A stretch of DNA of 64,000 nt, taken from the NCBI GenBank assembly GCA_964654415.1, contig CAZZIP010000007.1, forward strand, positions 62,001 to 126,000, written 5' to 3'. The DNA is from Methylohalobius sp964654415 (GTDB taxonomy: Bacteria; Pseudomonadota; Gammaproteobacteria; Methylococcales; Methylothermaceae). Below are positions 1 through 8,065 of this stretch, one piece after another. The number at the start of each line of letters is the position of its first letter. Position 1 is the stretch's first letter. The position numbers and the translations under genes are program-made. The notes under the pieces were generated by a model. That model did no database searches, was not told the origin of the DNA, and saw only the letters and a program-made list of their open reading frames with translations.

Positions 1-1
1 C

Positions 2-106
2 GAGTACTCCCGCCAGGAGCGCACTTTGCGGCGTTTGATCCAGCGCCTTGCGCTGTTGGAGGCAGAGCTTACGGCCAAGCGCGAAGAGCCAAAACGGCCA
101 CCGTAG
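2..106 (+). CDS. C-terminal fragment of an unknown protein, cut by the window edge
   Basis: An open frame enters from the left edge and stops at TAG 104-106, giving 34 residues that end in KREEPKRPP. The visible part is rich in Arg, Leu and Glu with heptad-like leucines (LRRLIQRLALLEAEL), so it probably forms a short charged amphipathic helix or coiled coil at the end of the protein. No domain can be named from so little. It converges with the znuD-like gene, whose stop lies 42 bases further on. It is called a gene because the composition is biased and protein-like, but the start and family are outside the window. Confidence 0.45.
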   Translation, partial: EYSRQERTLRRLIQRLALLEAELTAKREEPKRPP

Positions 107-147
107 ACCAAATCGGTTTGGGCATATTAATCCTCAAAAACGGGCGA

Positions 148-2088
148 TCAGAACCCAATTCTTATCCCCACCTGCGCGCCGCGCCCGGGTTCTGGGGCGA
201 CGGTGCGTAAGAACGAAGTCGAGTTGCGCACGGTCTGATCGAGCAGGTTGGTAGCGCGGGCAAACAGCACAAGCTGAAAGCGGTCGCCGGCCGGAATCCG
301 ATATTCGCCGCCTACGTTGAGCAGGAGGTAGCCTGGGGTAGGAGCTTCGTTCTGACCGGGGTGATCCTGCGGCTCAGCCCGCGTCAGGCGCAGGAAAATC
401 TGGCCTTGCTCGCGGTGGAATTTAAATTCAAATCCATAGCGCCAGGGCGGCATCCTCGGAACATCGCCGCCGTTTTGGAAGCTGCCGCGGGTGTAGTCGC
501 CAAATAGGATCCAATCCAGATCGCCGTAAGCCGTGGTAAGCAGCGGCAAATGGAGTTGCGCTTCAAACCCTTTGAATATGGCGTTCTGCTGAGCAGCGAC
601 CAAGATCGGCAATCCGGACTCCTCATCCCGCTGAGCGGTGTTTTGGAAAAAGATGTAATCGTTGACCCAATAGTGGAAGAAGTTCACTTCGGCAGTCAGC
701 GCGGAATGTTCAAAGCGATAACCCAGTTCGAGTTGATGGGAATGTTCCAGATTCAGCTTGGGGTTTCCGATCTCGAACGCTTGGCTGGCGCGGTGGACAC
801 CGAAGGAATAAAGCTCTTGCGCCGCCGGCGGGCGCTGAGTGGAGGTAAAGGCGAGGGTAAGGCGGTGGAAGTCAGCAATGTTCCAAGTCAAGCTGGCTGC
901 GCCACTGACGGGCAGATCGCGCCGGGTGTTGAAGCTTTGGGCGTGAGTTTGCAGGTGCTCTATTCGCGCGCCTAGGTCTATTTCCCACGGCCAGAAGTCC
1001 AAATGCTCGGCGATGAACGCGGCGTAGTTTTCGGTATCGGTTCTAGGAACGATAGCCTCCTCGCCCTGGGCCTGTAAGGTTCCATGGCGAGATTGAAAAC
1101 CGAAACTGCCGCGCGCTGGACCCAGCGGGATATGGCTGAGCTCCAGCCGGCTTTCGTGGCTGTTTTGGGTCCAAAGCGTACCGCGCGCACCGCCTTCCAG
1201 TTCCAAGTGGCGGTAGTCGGTATGGCTGTACCCCAGGCGCAGTTCCTCGGCCCACGCCCAAGGGCTTTTAAAGCCAGCGCGCAGGTCGTGGCGCGTTTGC
1301 CTTAAGTCGATGCGGATTTTTCCGGGTTCGTGGATTTCCCCGGCGGACTCGTGCCCTGCTTCGGCTAGGGAAGGAACGCCGTAGTTTTTCTCCAGGCGCT
1401 GCAAGCTGGCGCCGACAAATCCCCAATCATCCACCCAAGACAACCCTAAACTCCCGCTGCGGTCGTCGCCGGCGGTGCCGGCTAAGCTGCCGGAACCGGT
1501 AACCAGGTCGCCGCGCGCCCGGCGCACGCCGTCCGCGCGCAATACTACATGGCCTAGGCCACCGCTCAGACGCGCTGCTCCTGCGTGCTCGTCGGCGGTG
1601 GAGTCGTACTGGTATTCGCCGATCCCAATCGCCGGTCTGGCAGGAGGCTCTTCGGGAATGCGGCCATCGTGCACGTTGACCAGGCCGCCGACGATGCCGC
1701 TGCCGTAGCGCAAGGCGGCTGGCCCGTGCAGTACTTCGATCTGCTCGGCAAACAACGGTTCCGAGCCGATGGCGTGGTCGGGGCTAATCTGCGAGAGGTC
1801 ATTGACGCCGAGCGAATTCTGCAGCACCCGCACTCTTGGCCCGCTTTGGCCGCGGATCACCGGCAGACCTACTCCGGGGCCGAAGGACTGGTTGGCAAAT
1901 CCAGGTAGTTGTTCCAGCATCTCACCCAGCGTGCGGCGCAGGCTGCGCTGGAAGACCTCTTTCTCTAGCACGGTGCTACCGGCGCCGCGCTCGTGGGCGG
2001 CAGTGACTGTAAGCGGCGTTAACTCGACGGTGGCTTGATGGGCCAGCGCGGCGCCAGAGACCACTCCCAGCCAGAGCTTTTTGAGCAT
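148..2088 (-). CDS. znuD: TonB-dependent outer-membrane receptor, ZnuD-like (zinc uptake)
   Basis: 646-residue TonB-dependent receptor. It has an N-terminal signal peptide (MLKKLWLGVVSGAALAHQA), a TonB-box-like stretch (LTPLTVTA), a plug domain around residues 35-150 with the typical LHGPAALRYGSGIVGG segment, and a beta-barrel ending in an aromatic/Phe residue (IRIGF) as outer-membrane barrels do. The plug continues with a VNVHDGRIPEE segment typical of the ZnuD zinc receptor group, and extracellular loops contain scattered His. The zinc assignment rests mainly on context: the gene lies just downstream of a Zur-type regulator and a strong Zur box sits 19-41 bases before its ATG. A CGGAGG ribosome site precedes the start. 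Substrate specificity is inferred; haem or another metal is the alternative. Confidence 0.82.
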   Translation of the reverse strand: MLKKLWLGVVSGAALAHQATVELTPLTVTAAHERGAGSTVLEKEVFQRSLRRTLGEMLEQLPGFANQSFGPGVGLPVIRGQSGPRVRVLQNSLGVNDLSQISPDHAIGSEPLFAEQIEVLHGPAALRYGSGIVGGLVNVHDGRIPEEPPARPAIGIGEYQYDSTADEHAGAARLSGGLGHVVLRADGVRRARGDLVTGSGSLAGTAGDDRSGSLGLSWVDDWGFVGASLQRLEKNYGVPSLAEAGHESAGEIHEPGKIRIDLRQTRHDLRAGFKSPWAWAEELRLGYSHTDYRHLELEGGARGTLWTQNSHESRLELSHIPLGPARGSFGFQSRHGTLQAQGEEAIVPRTDTENYAAFIAEHLDFWPWEIDLGARIEHLQTHAQSFNTRRDLPVSGAASLTWNIADFHRLTLAFTSTQRPPAAQELYSFGVHRASQAFEIGNPKLNLEHSHQLELGYRFEHSALTAEVNFFHYWVNDYIFFQNTAQRDEESGLPILVAAQQNAIFKGFEAQLHLPLLTTAYGDLDWILFGDYTRGSFQNGGDVPRMPPWRYGFEFKFHREQGQIFLRLTRAEPQDHPGQNEAPTPGYLLLNVGGEYRIPAGDRFQLVLFARATNLLDQTVRNSTSFLRTVAPEPGRGAQVGIRIGF

Positions 2089-2106
2089 CTTAGGCCTCCG
2101 TGTATT

Positions 2107-2129
2107 GATATGTTATATCGTAACAATTT
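2107..2129 (-). promoter_or_regulatory. Zur box (zinc-uptake regulator operator)
   Basis: The 23-base site contains TGTTATATCGTAACA with perfect TGTTA/TAACA arms and matches about 18 of the 22 specified positions of the enterobacterial Zur consensus as I recall it. It lies between zur and the znuD-like gene, ending 19 bases upstream of the receptor ATG, and overlaps the probable -10 element, so zinc-bound Zur would block receptor transcription. Confidence 0.75.
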
Positions 2130-2147
2130 AAAGCACAAAAAAGTCAA
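2117..2147 (-). promoter_or_regulatory. Probable promoter of the znuD-like gene
   Basis: On the minus strand there is a TTGACT -35 (2142-2147) and a TACGAT -10 with an upstream TG (2117-2122). The spacer is long at 19 bases, which an extended -10 could tolerate. The -10 lies inside the Zur box. Confidence 0.45.
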
Positions 2148-2150
2148 GCT

Positions 2151-2624
2151 TTACGCGCCAGGGGGCGAGCTTGCCTGGCAGGAGGCGCACAGGCCCAGGA
2201 CTTCCAGGGTTTGTCGCATAGGGGCAAAGCCGGTCTGACGGATCGCCGCCATCAGTTCCGCCACTGGCTCTTGCGCGGGAAGCTCCTCGACTTGGCCGCA
2301 GCGGTTGCAGATCAACAATACCCCCTGGTGCGGGCGGTCGCTGCAGCGGCAGCCGATAAAAGCATTGAGCCGCTCGAGCTTGTGGATCAGCCCTTGGGCG
2401 ATTAAAAAATCGAGCGCGCGATAAACAGTGGCCGGTTTGGCCGCGTTGATAGGCTTGAGGCGACCGAGTAGATCGTAGGCCTTGACCGCGCGGTGGTCTT
2501 CCCAGATTAGCTCCAGGACTCTGCGCCGCAGCGGAGTCAGGCGCACGCTCCGTTCCCGGCAGAGTTTTTCGGCCAGGTTTAGGGCCTCATGGACGCAATG
2601 ATCGTGGTCGTGGCGGGAAGTCAT
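2151..2624 (-). CDS. zur: Zinc uptake regulator Zur (Fur family)
   Basis: 157-residue Fur-family repressor that binds zinc and represses zinc-acquisition genes. The N-terminal winged helix (VRLTPLRRRVLELI, then KPATVYRALDFLIAQGLIHK) is of the Zur rather than Fur subgroup; ALDFL and the closing Cys pairs (CNRCGQ and CASC, the structural zinc site) match Zur proteins. The N-terminus has a His-rich stretch (RHDHDHCVHE). It follows rfbD by 41 bases on the same strand and is followed after 62 bases by its likely target, the ZnuD-like receptor. No second Zur box was seen in front of zur itself. Confidence 0.9.
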   Translation of the reverse strand: MTSRHDHDHCVHEALNLAEKLCRERSVRLTPLRRRVLELIWEDHRAVKAYDLLGRLKPINAAKPATVYRALDFLIAQGLIHKLERLNAFIGCRCSDRPHQGVLLICNRCGQVEELPAQEPVAELMAAIRQTGFAPMRQTLEVLGLCASCQASSPPGA

Positions 2625-2665
2625 CGAAGTATCCTATCCGAACCTGGGGTTTTGAGCCAACACCC

Positions 2666-3586
2666 TCAGGTCGAGGAGTTAGCCAGGTGTATGGCCGCTT
2701 GCCATTCCTCTAGGCACAGCTCCAAAGCCATGTCCCATTCAGGCAGACGGATTCCGAAAACTTCCTCGATTCGCGAGGTGTTTAGGACGGAATAGGCGGG
2801 GCGTTTGGCGGGGGTGGGGTAGTCTGCGGTGGTGATGGCTTTAACGCGCCCGGCGGTCTCCGGCAAGAGCCCTAGGGCGATGGCCTGGCGACGGATTTGG
2901 TTGGCGAAGCCATGCCAGGTGGTCTGACCGCGGCAGGTCAGATGATAGGTGCCTGTGGTTTCTCTTAGCGCTGAATGCGTTCTGGCCAGCATCAGAGCTG
3001 TCGCTGCAGCGATTACCCGGCTCCAGGTGGGGGTGCCATGCTGGTCGGCCACCACGCCGATGGACTCCCGTTCCCGCATCAGGCGTAACATAGTTAGCAA
3101 AAAATTCCTGCCGCGGGTACCGTAGACCCAGGCGGTGCGCAGAATCCAATGGTGAGCACCGCTGGCGCGGATCGCCTCTTCGCCTTCCAGTTTGCTGCGG
3201 CCGTAAGCCGAGCGGGGAGCGGTGGGGTCGTCCTCGCGGTAGGGACGGTCGCAGTCACCGGCAAAAACATAGTCGGTGGAGTAGTGGATCAGCCCGGCGC
3301 CAAGGCGTTTGGCCTCCTCGGCGAGCAGGCCGGGAGCGATGGCGTTAATGCGGTGGGCCAAGTCCGGTTCGGATTCGGCCTGATCCACCATAGTATAGGC
3401 AGCGGCGTTGACAATGAGAGCAGGGCGGATCTCCCGTACGGCGCGGACGAGAGTGTCAAGATCGGCAAGGTCTACTGCCGGCTCAGTGCGGCGGTCGAGG
3501 GCGATGATCCTGCCCAGAGGCAGCAGGCTGCGGCGCAGTTCAAAGGCTAGCTGTCCTTGCCGGCCGATGAGCATGATCGTGTGCAT
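2666..3586 (-). CDS. rfbD: dTDP-4-dehydrorhamnose reductase
   Basis: 306-residue short-chain dehydrogenase-like enzyme of the RmlD family, catalysing the last step of dTDP-L-rhamnose synthesis with NAD(P)H. Visible hallmarks are the N-terminal nucleotide-binding loop (GRQGQLAFEL), the conserved NAAAYTMVDQAE segment, the STDYVFAG motif, and the catalytic Tyr/Lys pair in AYGRSKLEGE. Length is normal for the family. The other dTDP-rhamnose genes (rfbA, B, C) are not in the window, so they must lie elsewhere or upstream of the divergent region. It may be cotranscribed with zur, since only 41 bases separate them. Confidence 0.92.
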   Translation of the reverse strand: MHTIMLIGRQGQLAFELRRSLLPLGRIIALDRRTEPAVDLADLDTLVRAVREIRPALIVNAAAYTMVDQAESEPDLAHRINAIAPGLLAEEAKRLGAGLIHYSTDYVFAGDCDRPYREDDPTAPRSAYGRSKLEGEEAIRASGAHHWILRTAWVYGTRGRNFLLTMLRLMRERESIGVVADQHGTPTWSRVIAAATALMLARTHSALRETTGTYHLTCRGQTTWHGFANQIRRQAIALGLLPETAGRVKAITTADYPTPAKRPAYSVLNTSRIEEVFGIRLPEWDMALELCLEEWQAAIHLANSST

Positions 3587-3682
3587 GAAATTTTCCAGCC
3601 AGTGGTTTGTTTATGGCAAGCGGTTGGAGATTCTTTACTATATGTTCGCTCAACGAGCAATACTCTGGCCAGGATTCTCGCT

Positions 3683-4651
3683 ATGGCGCTCGCTCGGCAA
3701 GCCATCGACCAGTCTCGCCGCCTGATCCGCGAAGCGCTCGAGGCTCGGCTTGCCGGCAGCCTACTGGTCGTTGCCATCAATGTCTGCCGTAGATTTCCAC
3801 GAGGGTGGAGGGTCGCAAGGCTACTAGGGACGTTTACGAGCCTCTTTGCGGCAGCAGCCTCTTTGCCTCCCCCTACGGTCACAATCCTTGCGCCTTCACG
3901 CGTGACTGTCGGCGAACCGTTTGCCGTGGCCTGGTTCAGCAGCTATGCCACCAGCTGCAAGCTGAGCGGCGGCGGTTCGGGGTGGGCGCAGACAGACGCG
4001 GGCGCTTCCGGTGCTAAAAACCAAACGATTTCTGCCCCAGGCGTCGTCACTTATGAGGTGAGCTGTACCGGTTTCGGGGGTGCGGGGTTGGCAACCGAAA
4101 CGGTGAAAGCGGAGGTCACGCCGTCGTTTCCCCCTGCGGTAAGGCTGGATGTCCCTTCCGGCATTTCGCGAGGAAAGCCGTTTACCCTCTCCTGGTCGTC
4201 GACCAATGCCAAGTTTTGCAGCTTAAGCGGAGGAGGTCCCGGATGGGCGCAATCGCTAGCCGGACCGGCAGGGTCCAAGACCCAGGCGATCCTGTCTGCC
4301 ACTACCTATATCGTCAGCTGCACTGGACCTTGGGGAACGCGTAGCGTCCGCAAGACCGTGGAAATCGCCCCGACAGTCCCTTTGCCTTCGATTTTAGTCT
4401 ACTTGCCCGCCAGCGTCAGAGTCGGACAGTGGTTCACCGTTTCCTGGTCTGCCACACACGCCAAATCTTGCAATCTAAGCGAAGGGGGTCCCGGCTGGAG
4501 GCAGAAGCGGGCAGCTACTTTCGGATCGAAAAACCAAGTGCTGTCGGTCCCTGGGATCGCGACCTACACCGTCAGCTGTGTCGGTCCTGGCGGCACGAAA
4601 ACAGTCAGCGTGAGCGTGAGCGTGCTAGGCACGCCGAGAGAGTTGCGTTGA
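3683..4651 (+). CDS. Protein with three tandem Ig-like repeats, probably secreted
   Basis: 322 residues from the ATG at 3683, which has AGGA eight bases upstream; the frame stays open further 5' but runs into rfbD antisense. After a poorly defined N-terminus come three repeats of about 80-90 residues starting near the LPPPTVTI, FPPAVRLD and LPSILVYL stretches. Each contains a V/F-x-W-S strand, a Cys in a SCKLSGGG-, FCSLSGGG- or SCNLSEGG-like turn, a GW, and a closing Y-x-V-S-C-x-G, so each repeat probably forms one disulfide-bonded beta-sandwich outside the cytoplasm. A hydrophobic stretch (VARLLGTFTSLFAAAAS) before repeat 1 looks like a signal-peptide core, but no ATG, GTG or TTG sits just before it, so the 5' end may be altered. 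Function unknown. Confidence 0.6.
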   Translation: MALARQAIDQSRRLIREALEARLAGSLLVVAINVCRRFPRGWRVARLLGTFTSLFAAAASLPPPTVTILAPSRVTVGEPFAVAWFSSYATSCKLSGGGSGWAQTDAGASGAKNQTISAPGVVTYEVSCTGFGGAGLATETVKAEVTPSFPPAVRLDVPSGISRGKPFTLSWSSTNAKFCSLSGGGPGWAQSLAGPAGSKTQAILSATTYIVSCTGPWGTRSVRKTVEIAPTVPLPSILVYLPASVRVGQWFTVSWSATHAKSCNLSEGGPGWRQKRAATFGSKNQVLSVPGIATYTVSCVGPGGTKTVSVSVSVLGTPRELR

Positions 4652-4694
4652 AAAGGGATACAATGGTCACAGTAAATCGAAGGTGGAAATACTC

Positions 4695-6311
4695 ATGGCT
4701 GAGGCATACGCTGCCCTGGTCGATTATCACCAGCGTACTAAGCATCACTTTCACCGCTATGCGGCAGGGCCGGGATACTTGGATTGGGACACTCAACCTG
4801 AGCCGTTCCGGTTTTATCAAGGCGCACCGCGATTGCCCCTGCCCCGCCGCGAGGCAAACCCCAAGGAGCCCCCAGGTTTCGACGCCTTGTATGGGGCAGT
4901 GCCTATCGCACCGCTGAATGTCGAGACGCTGGCCGATTTGTTCTTCCACAGCTTCGCCCTGTCCGCGTGGAAGGCGGTCGGGGGATCGCGCTGGGCGCTT
5001 AGGTGCAATCCCTCCAGCGGCAATCTCCATCCCACCGAGGTTTATGTTCTAACCGGAGCTTTGGCCGGTTTGAGCGCGGTTCCAGCGCTTTATCATTACC
5101 AGCCTTACGACCATAGCCTGGAGCTGCGTGCCGAGTGTCCAGGTTTCGATTGGCGGGGTTTGGTCGGGTCTTTGCCGACGTCAGTGTTGCTGGTAGGGAT
5201 GGCTTCCATTTTTTGGCGCGAGAGCTGGAAGTACGGCGAGCGGGCGTTGCGCTATTGCCTTCTGGATTTAGGGCATGCCCTGGCAGCTTTGGCCTACAGC
5301 GCCGCTTGCCTAGGCTGGCCTTGTGCGCTGTTGCCGGAGACGGTACCTTGGAAGTTAGCGCGGCTGCTCGGCCTCGATCGCCAGTCAGGTCCTGAGGCCG
5401 AACACCCAGATTGCCTGGTGGCAGTGTTCCCCGAAGGCAGTATACCCTGGCCGGCGCTGAGCGAATGGCAGTTAGACGCGGCCAAGGTGCAAGAGATCGC
5501 CTCTGCCTTAAGGCAGGATTCCCCCAACCGTCTCAGCGTCTCCCATCGACCCTGGCCGATCATCGAGGCAGCAGCCGGAGCGATGGCGACGGATCGGATC
5601 GCAGTCGGGTTGTCCCCCGTGCGGGAGATCCCCGCCATGCCGCAGCGGCAAGTCGGAGCGCGCTGGCTCATTCGTCACCGCCGCAGCGTGCAGCAGATGG
5701 ACGGAGAGACGGTGATGGTCTATGACGATTTCGTGCGGCTTGTCTGGCGGCTGTGGCAGGGTGGGCTGCCAGTGGCCGCGCTGGGGAGGGAGCCTGCGGT
5801 GCATCTTGGATTTTACCTGCATCGGGTGGAGGGCCTGCCGGCGGGATTGTATTTTTTAGCGCGTTCCAACGCGGGATTAGAGTTGTTCCGTAGGGCGACG
5901 ACCCGAGCCTGGCGTTGGCAGAAATTGGCTGCTTTCCCCAACGTGCCGTTCTATCTGTTAGCCGATGGCGATGCCAAAGCGATTGCCAAAGCGCTAAGCT
6001 GCCATCAGGACATTGCCTCCGATGGGGCATTTGCGGTTTCGATGCTGGCCGAGTTTGATCTGCGCCTTAAGCAATCGGTGTGGGAATACGCCCGCTTGCA
6101 TATGGAGGCGGGGGCTTTGGGGCAGCTTTTGTATCTGGAAGCCGAGGCGGCAGGCCTACGCGGCACCGGAATCGGGTGTTTTTTCGACGATCCCGTACAT
6201 GAGCTGTTCGGCTTACCGGACCAAACTTTTCAGGTGATCTATCACTTCACCGTCGGAGGCGGGTTGGAAGACCCAAGGCTTAAGAATCTGGATGCCTATT
6301 ATCACCTCTGA
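4695..6311 (+). CDS. SagB/ThcOx-type double nitroreductase-domain dehydrogenase
   Basis: About 538 residues in two nitroreductase-like FMN domains (roughly 1-250 and 265-538). The N-terminal half contains RCNPSSGNLHPTEVYVL, and the C-terminal half RGTGIGCFFDDPVHELFG, both typical of the SagB/ThcOx family. The start is placed at ATG 4695 because AGGTGG lies eight bases before it; an in-frame GTG at 4683 is less likely. Family members oxidise azolines in peptide natural products, but many two-domain proteobacterial versions stand alone and have no known substrate. No YcaO, precursor peptide or transporter is nearby. The downstream GGCT gene overlaps its end by 20 bases, which suggests cotranscription. 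Confidence 0.8.
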   Translation: MAEAYAALVDYHQRTKHHFHRYAAGPGYLDWDTQPEPFRFYQGAPRLPLPRREANPKEPPGFDALYGAVPIAPLNVETLADLFFHSFALSAWKAVGGSRWALRCNPSSGNLHPTEVYVLTGALAGLSAVPALYHYQPYDHSLELRAECPGFDWRGLVGSLPTSVLLVGMASIFWRESWKYGERALRYCLLDLGHALAALAYSAACLGWPCALLPETVPWKLARLLGLDRQSGPEAEHPDCLVAVFPEGSIPWPALSEWQLDAAKVQEIASALRQDSPNRLSVSHRPWPIIEAAAGAMATDRIAVGLSPVREIPAMPQRQVGARWLIRHRRSVQQMDGETVMVYDDFVRLVWRLWQGGLPVAALGREPAVHLGFYLHRVEGLPAGLYFLARSNAGLELFRRATTRAWRWQKLAAFPNVPFYLLADGDAKAIAKALSCHQDIASDGAFAVSMLAEFDLRLKQSVWEYARLHMEAGALGQLLYLEAEAAGLRGTGIGCFFDDPVHELFGLPDQTFQVIYHFTVGGGLEDPRLKNLDAYYHL

Positions 6312-6645
6312 ATTGTTCGTATACGGATCGCTGCGCTCCGAGCGGCTCAGAAGGCGACTGCTCGGGCGGGAAGTCAAGACCGTACCGGCCCGGCTCGTGG
6401 GATTTGCCAGCTTTCCGGTGTCGGGTTCTCCCTATCCGGGGTTGGCGCGCTTGCCTGGCGGGTGGACCGAAGGGGAACTTTTGTTGGGCCTGGCTCGGCG
6501 CGATCTACTGCGTTTGGACCGATACGAAGGGCCAGAGTACGAGCGGCGGCTGGTATGGGTGCAAGCCCAGGGTAAAAGGCGCCGCGCTTGGGTATATTGG
6601 TGGCGGGACAGGCGGCGGCTTAAAAGGCAAAAGCTTCATTCGTAG
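6292..6645 (+). CDS. Gamma-glutamylcyclotransferase-like (GGCT/AIG2) protein
   Basis: 117-residue small beta-barrel protein. FVYGSLRS is the substrate-cradling YGSL loop of the family, and DRYEGPEYER contains the conserved Glu of the cyclotransferase active site. Members release 5-oxoproline from gamma-glutamyl compounds or act on gamma-glutamylamines; the real substrate cannot be read from sequence. The start overlaps the upstream nitroreductase gene by 20 bases, so translation is probably coupled. The C-terminus is very basic (KRRRAWVYWWRDRRRLKRQK), longer and more charged than is usual. Confidence 0.8.
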   Translation: MPIITSELFVYGSLRSERLRRRLLGREVKTVPARLVGFASFPVSGSPYPGLARLPGGWTEGELLLGLARRDLLRLDRYEGPEYERRLVWVQAQGKRRRAWVYWWRDRRRLKRQKLHS

Positions 6646-6679
6646 GATACCGCTCGTGGCGGGTTGGGGTAGAATAAGC

Positions 6680-6697
6680 AAATCTTTCCAAAGATTT
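6680..6697. repeat. Perfect 18-base palindrome before the VOC gene
   Basis: AAATCTTTCCAAAGATTT has two 8-base arms around CC and ends seven bases before the VOC ATG. It lies where the ribosome-binding site should be, and no clear SD is visible, so it could be an operator or an RNA hairpin over the start. Confidence 0.4.
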
Positions 6698-6704
6698 AAG
6701 CTTT

Positions 6705-7103
6705 ATGCGATTTTACCTGCATCACGCTAGCATTTTGGTTTCCGATACCGAAAAGTCGCTCGCCTTTTATTGCGGCGTACTAGGGATGACTCAGATTGAT
6801 CGGCCCAACTTCCCGTTTCCGGGCGCCTGGCTCCAGGTCGCCGAGCATCAGCAGATCCATTTAATCGAACTTCCCAACCCTGACCCGGTCGTAGGGCGAC
6901 CTGAGCATGGGGGGCGTGATCGCCACTTCGCCTTGATCGTGCCCGACCTAGAGGAAATCCGCCAGCGCTTGGAACAGGCCGGGGTGGCCTATAGCTTGAG
7001 CAAATCCGGCCGGCGCGCGCTGTTTTGCCGCGATCCTGACGCCAACGCCATCGAATTCATCGAGGCCGGGGTCTTGCCGGGGACCGAGCATCTGTTCGAT
7101 TAG
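6705..7103 (+). CDS. VOC (glyoxalase/bleomycin-resistance fold) protein
   Basis: 132 residues with the vicinal-oxygen-chelate fold: an N-terminal HHASILVSDTEKSLAFYCGVL half and a second half with HFALIVPDLEEIRQRL. The paired metal-ligand pattern (His near residue 6, Glu in the IHLIELPN strand, His in RHFAL and Glu in NAIEFIEA) is present, so it probably binds a divalent metal. Family members act in methylglyoxal, antibiotic or aromatic chemistry; no substrate is evident. The stop overlaps the stop of the convergent arsS gene by four bases. An 18-base palindrome sits immediately upstream. Confidence 0.85.
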   Translation: MRFYLHHASILVSDTEKSLAFYCGVLGMTQIDRPNFPFPGAWLQVAEHQQIHLIELPNPDPVVGRPEHGGRDRHFALIVPDLEEIRQRLEQAGVAYSLSKSGRRALFCRDPDANAIEFIEAGVLPGTEHLFD

Positions 7104-8065
7104 GCTTGGAGGGCCCCGCTGCAGCTGCTTCCTTGGCCGGCGGCGCAGGCGTAACAATGCCCGGCCACCGCGATCGGAGCGCCGAGCAGGGAAGAGGGGT
7201 CGATGTCGCGCAAATGCTTTCTCAAGCCGTCCTGAGGGAGTTTCAGCATTTGGTTGAAATCGCAGTCGTAGACATAACCCTGAAAGTCCACGCTCAGCGT
7301 GGTACGGCACATGAGACCTTTGAGGTTCTCCGGGTCGAAACGGGTACGTAAGAGCGTCAGGTATTCATCCAGCCGGCCCTCACGGGTCAGGGTCTGGGCG
7401 AAACGCTGGATAGGCACGTTGGTGAGCGTATAGAGGCGGTCGAATTCTATCCCGAAGCGGTCTTTGAGGTGGATTTTGTAGGCGGCCTCCAGCTGGCTCT
7501 GGGGCGGAGGCAAGATCGGTCCTTGGGGATTGAAGACCAGATTGAGCTTGAGTCCTGAGCCTTTGCCGTAGCCTAAGTGGTTGAGCCGCATGAGGGCGGC
7601 GATGCTTTTTTTGAATACGCCCCGGCCGCGCTGTTTATCCACGTTTTCCTCCAGATAACAAGGAAGAGAAGCCGTGATTTCTACCTGCTGCCTGGCTAAA
7701 AACTCAGCCAGGTCCTCATAACCAGGCTCCTCTAAGATAGTGAGATTGCAGCGATCGATGACGTGCACGCCAAGGCTTCTGGCCGAGCGCACCAAATCCC
7801 GAAAGTGCGGATTCATCTCCGGCGCCCCGCCGGTCAAATCCAAGATCGAAACCTTGGCCCGGACGAGAAAATCCAGCACCGCTTGAGCGGTATCCCAGTC
7901 CATCATTTCAGTCCGCTTGGGGCCTGCGGCTACGTGGCAGTGGGTGCAGGCCTGGTTGCAACGGTAGCCCAGGTTCACCTGCAGGACTTCCAGACGGCTG
8001 CGAGAGACGGCTGGAAAATCTGACTCCTGCTTGATCTCAATCCGCGGAAAACCAGATGTCGCCAT
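7100..8065 (-). CDS. arsS: Arsenosugar biosynthesis radical SAM protein ArsS-like
   Basis: 321-residue radical SAM protein with the C-x3-C-x2-C cluster motif (Cys36, Cys40, Cys43, in YRCNQACTHC) and an N-terminal GG-A motif (DLTGGAPEMN). The C-terminal part ends with a second Cys-rich region (CYACAAGQGSSCSG), which marks the ArsS/DUF3641 group rather than a generic radical SAM enzyme. ArsS is linked to forming the 5'-deoxyadenosyl arsenosugar. No arsM or arsenic-resistance gene is adjacent, so the arsenic role is from family only. Its 5' end overlaps the DUF3047 gene by 29 bases; a GGCGG ribosome site lies inside that gene. Confidence 0.85.
   Translation of the reverse strand: MATSGFPRIEIKQESDFPAVSRSRLEVLQVNLGYRCNQACTHCHVAAGPKRTEMMDWDTAQAVLDFLVRAKVSILDLTGGAPEMNPHFRDLVRSARSLGVHVIDRCNLTILEEPGYEDLAEFLARQQVEITASLPCYLEENVDKQRGRGVFKKSIAALMRLNHLGYGKGSGLKLNLVFNPQGPILPPPQSQLEAAYKIHLKDRFGIEFDRLYTLTNVPIQRFAQTLTREGRLDEYLTLLRTRFDPENLKGLMCRTTLSVDFQGYVYDCDFNQMLKLPQDGLRKHLRDIDPSSLLGAPIAVAGHCYACAAGQGSSCSGALQA

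Noticed and set aside
108..121. CCAAATCGGTTTGG as terminator of the znuD-like gene
   Set aside because: Only five stem pairs and no T run on either strand.
550..975. 141-codon plus-strand frame inside the receptor gene
   Set aside because: Antisense to a well-supported TonB-dependent receptor with no independent signals.
4608..4626. Tandem GTGAGC repeat
   Set aside because: Short repeat encoding Ser-Val alternation at the end of the third Ig-like repeat; a beta-strand pattern explains it.
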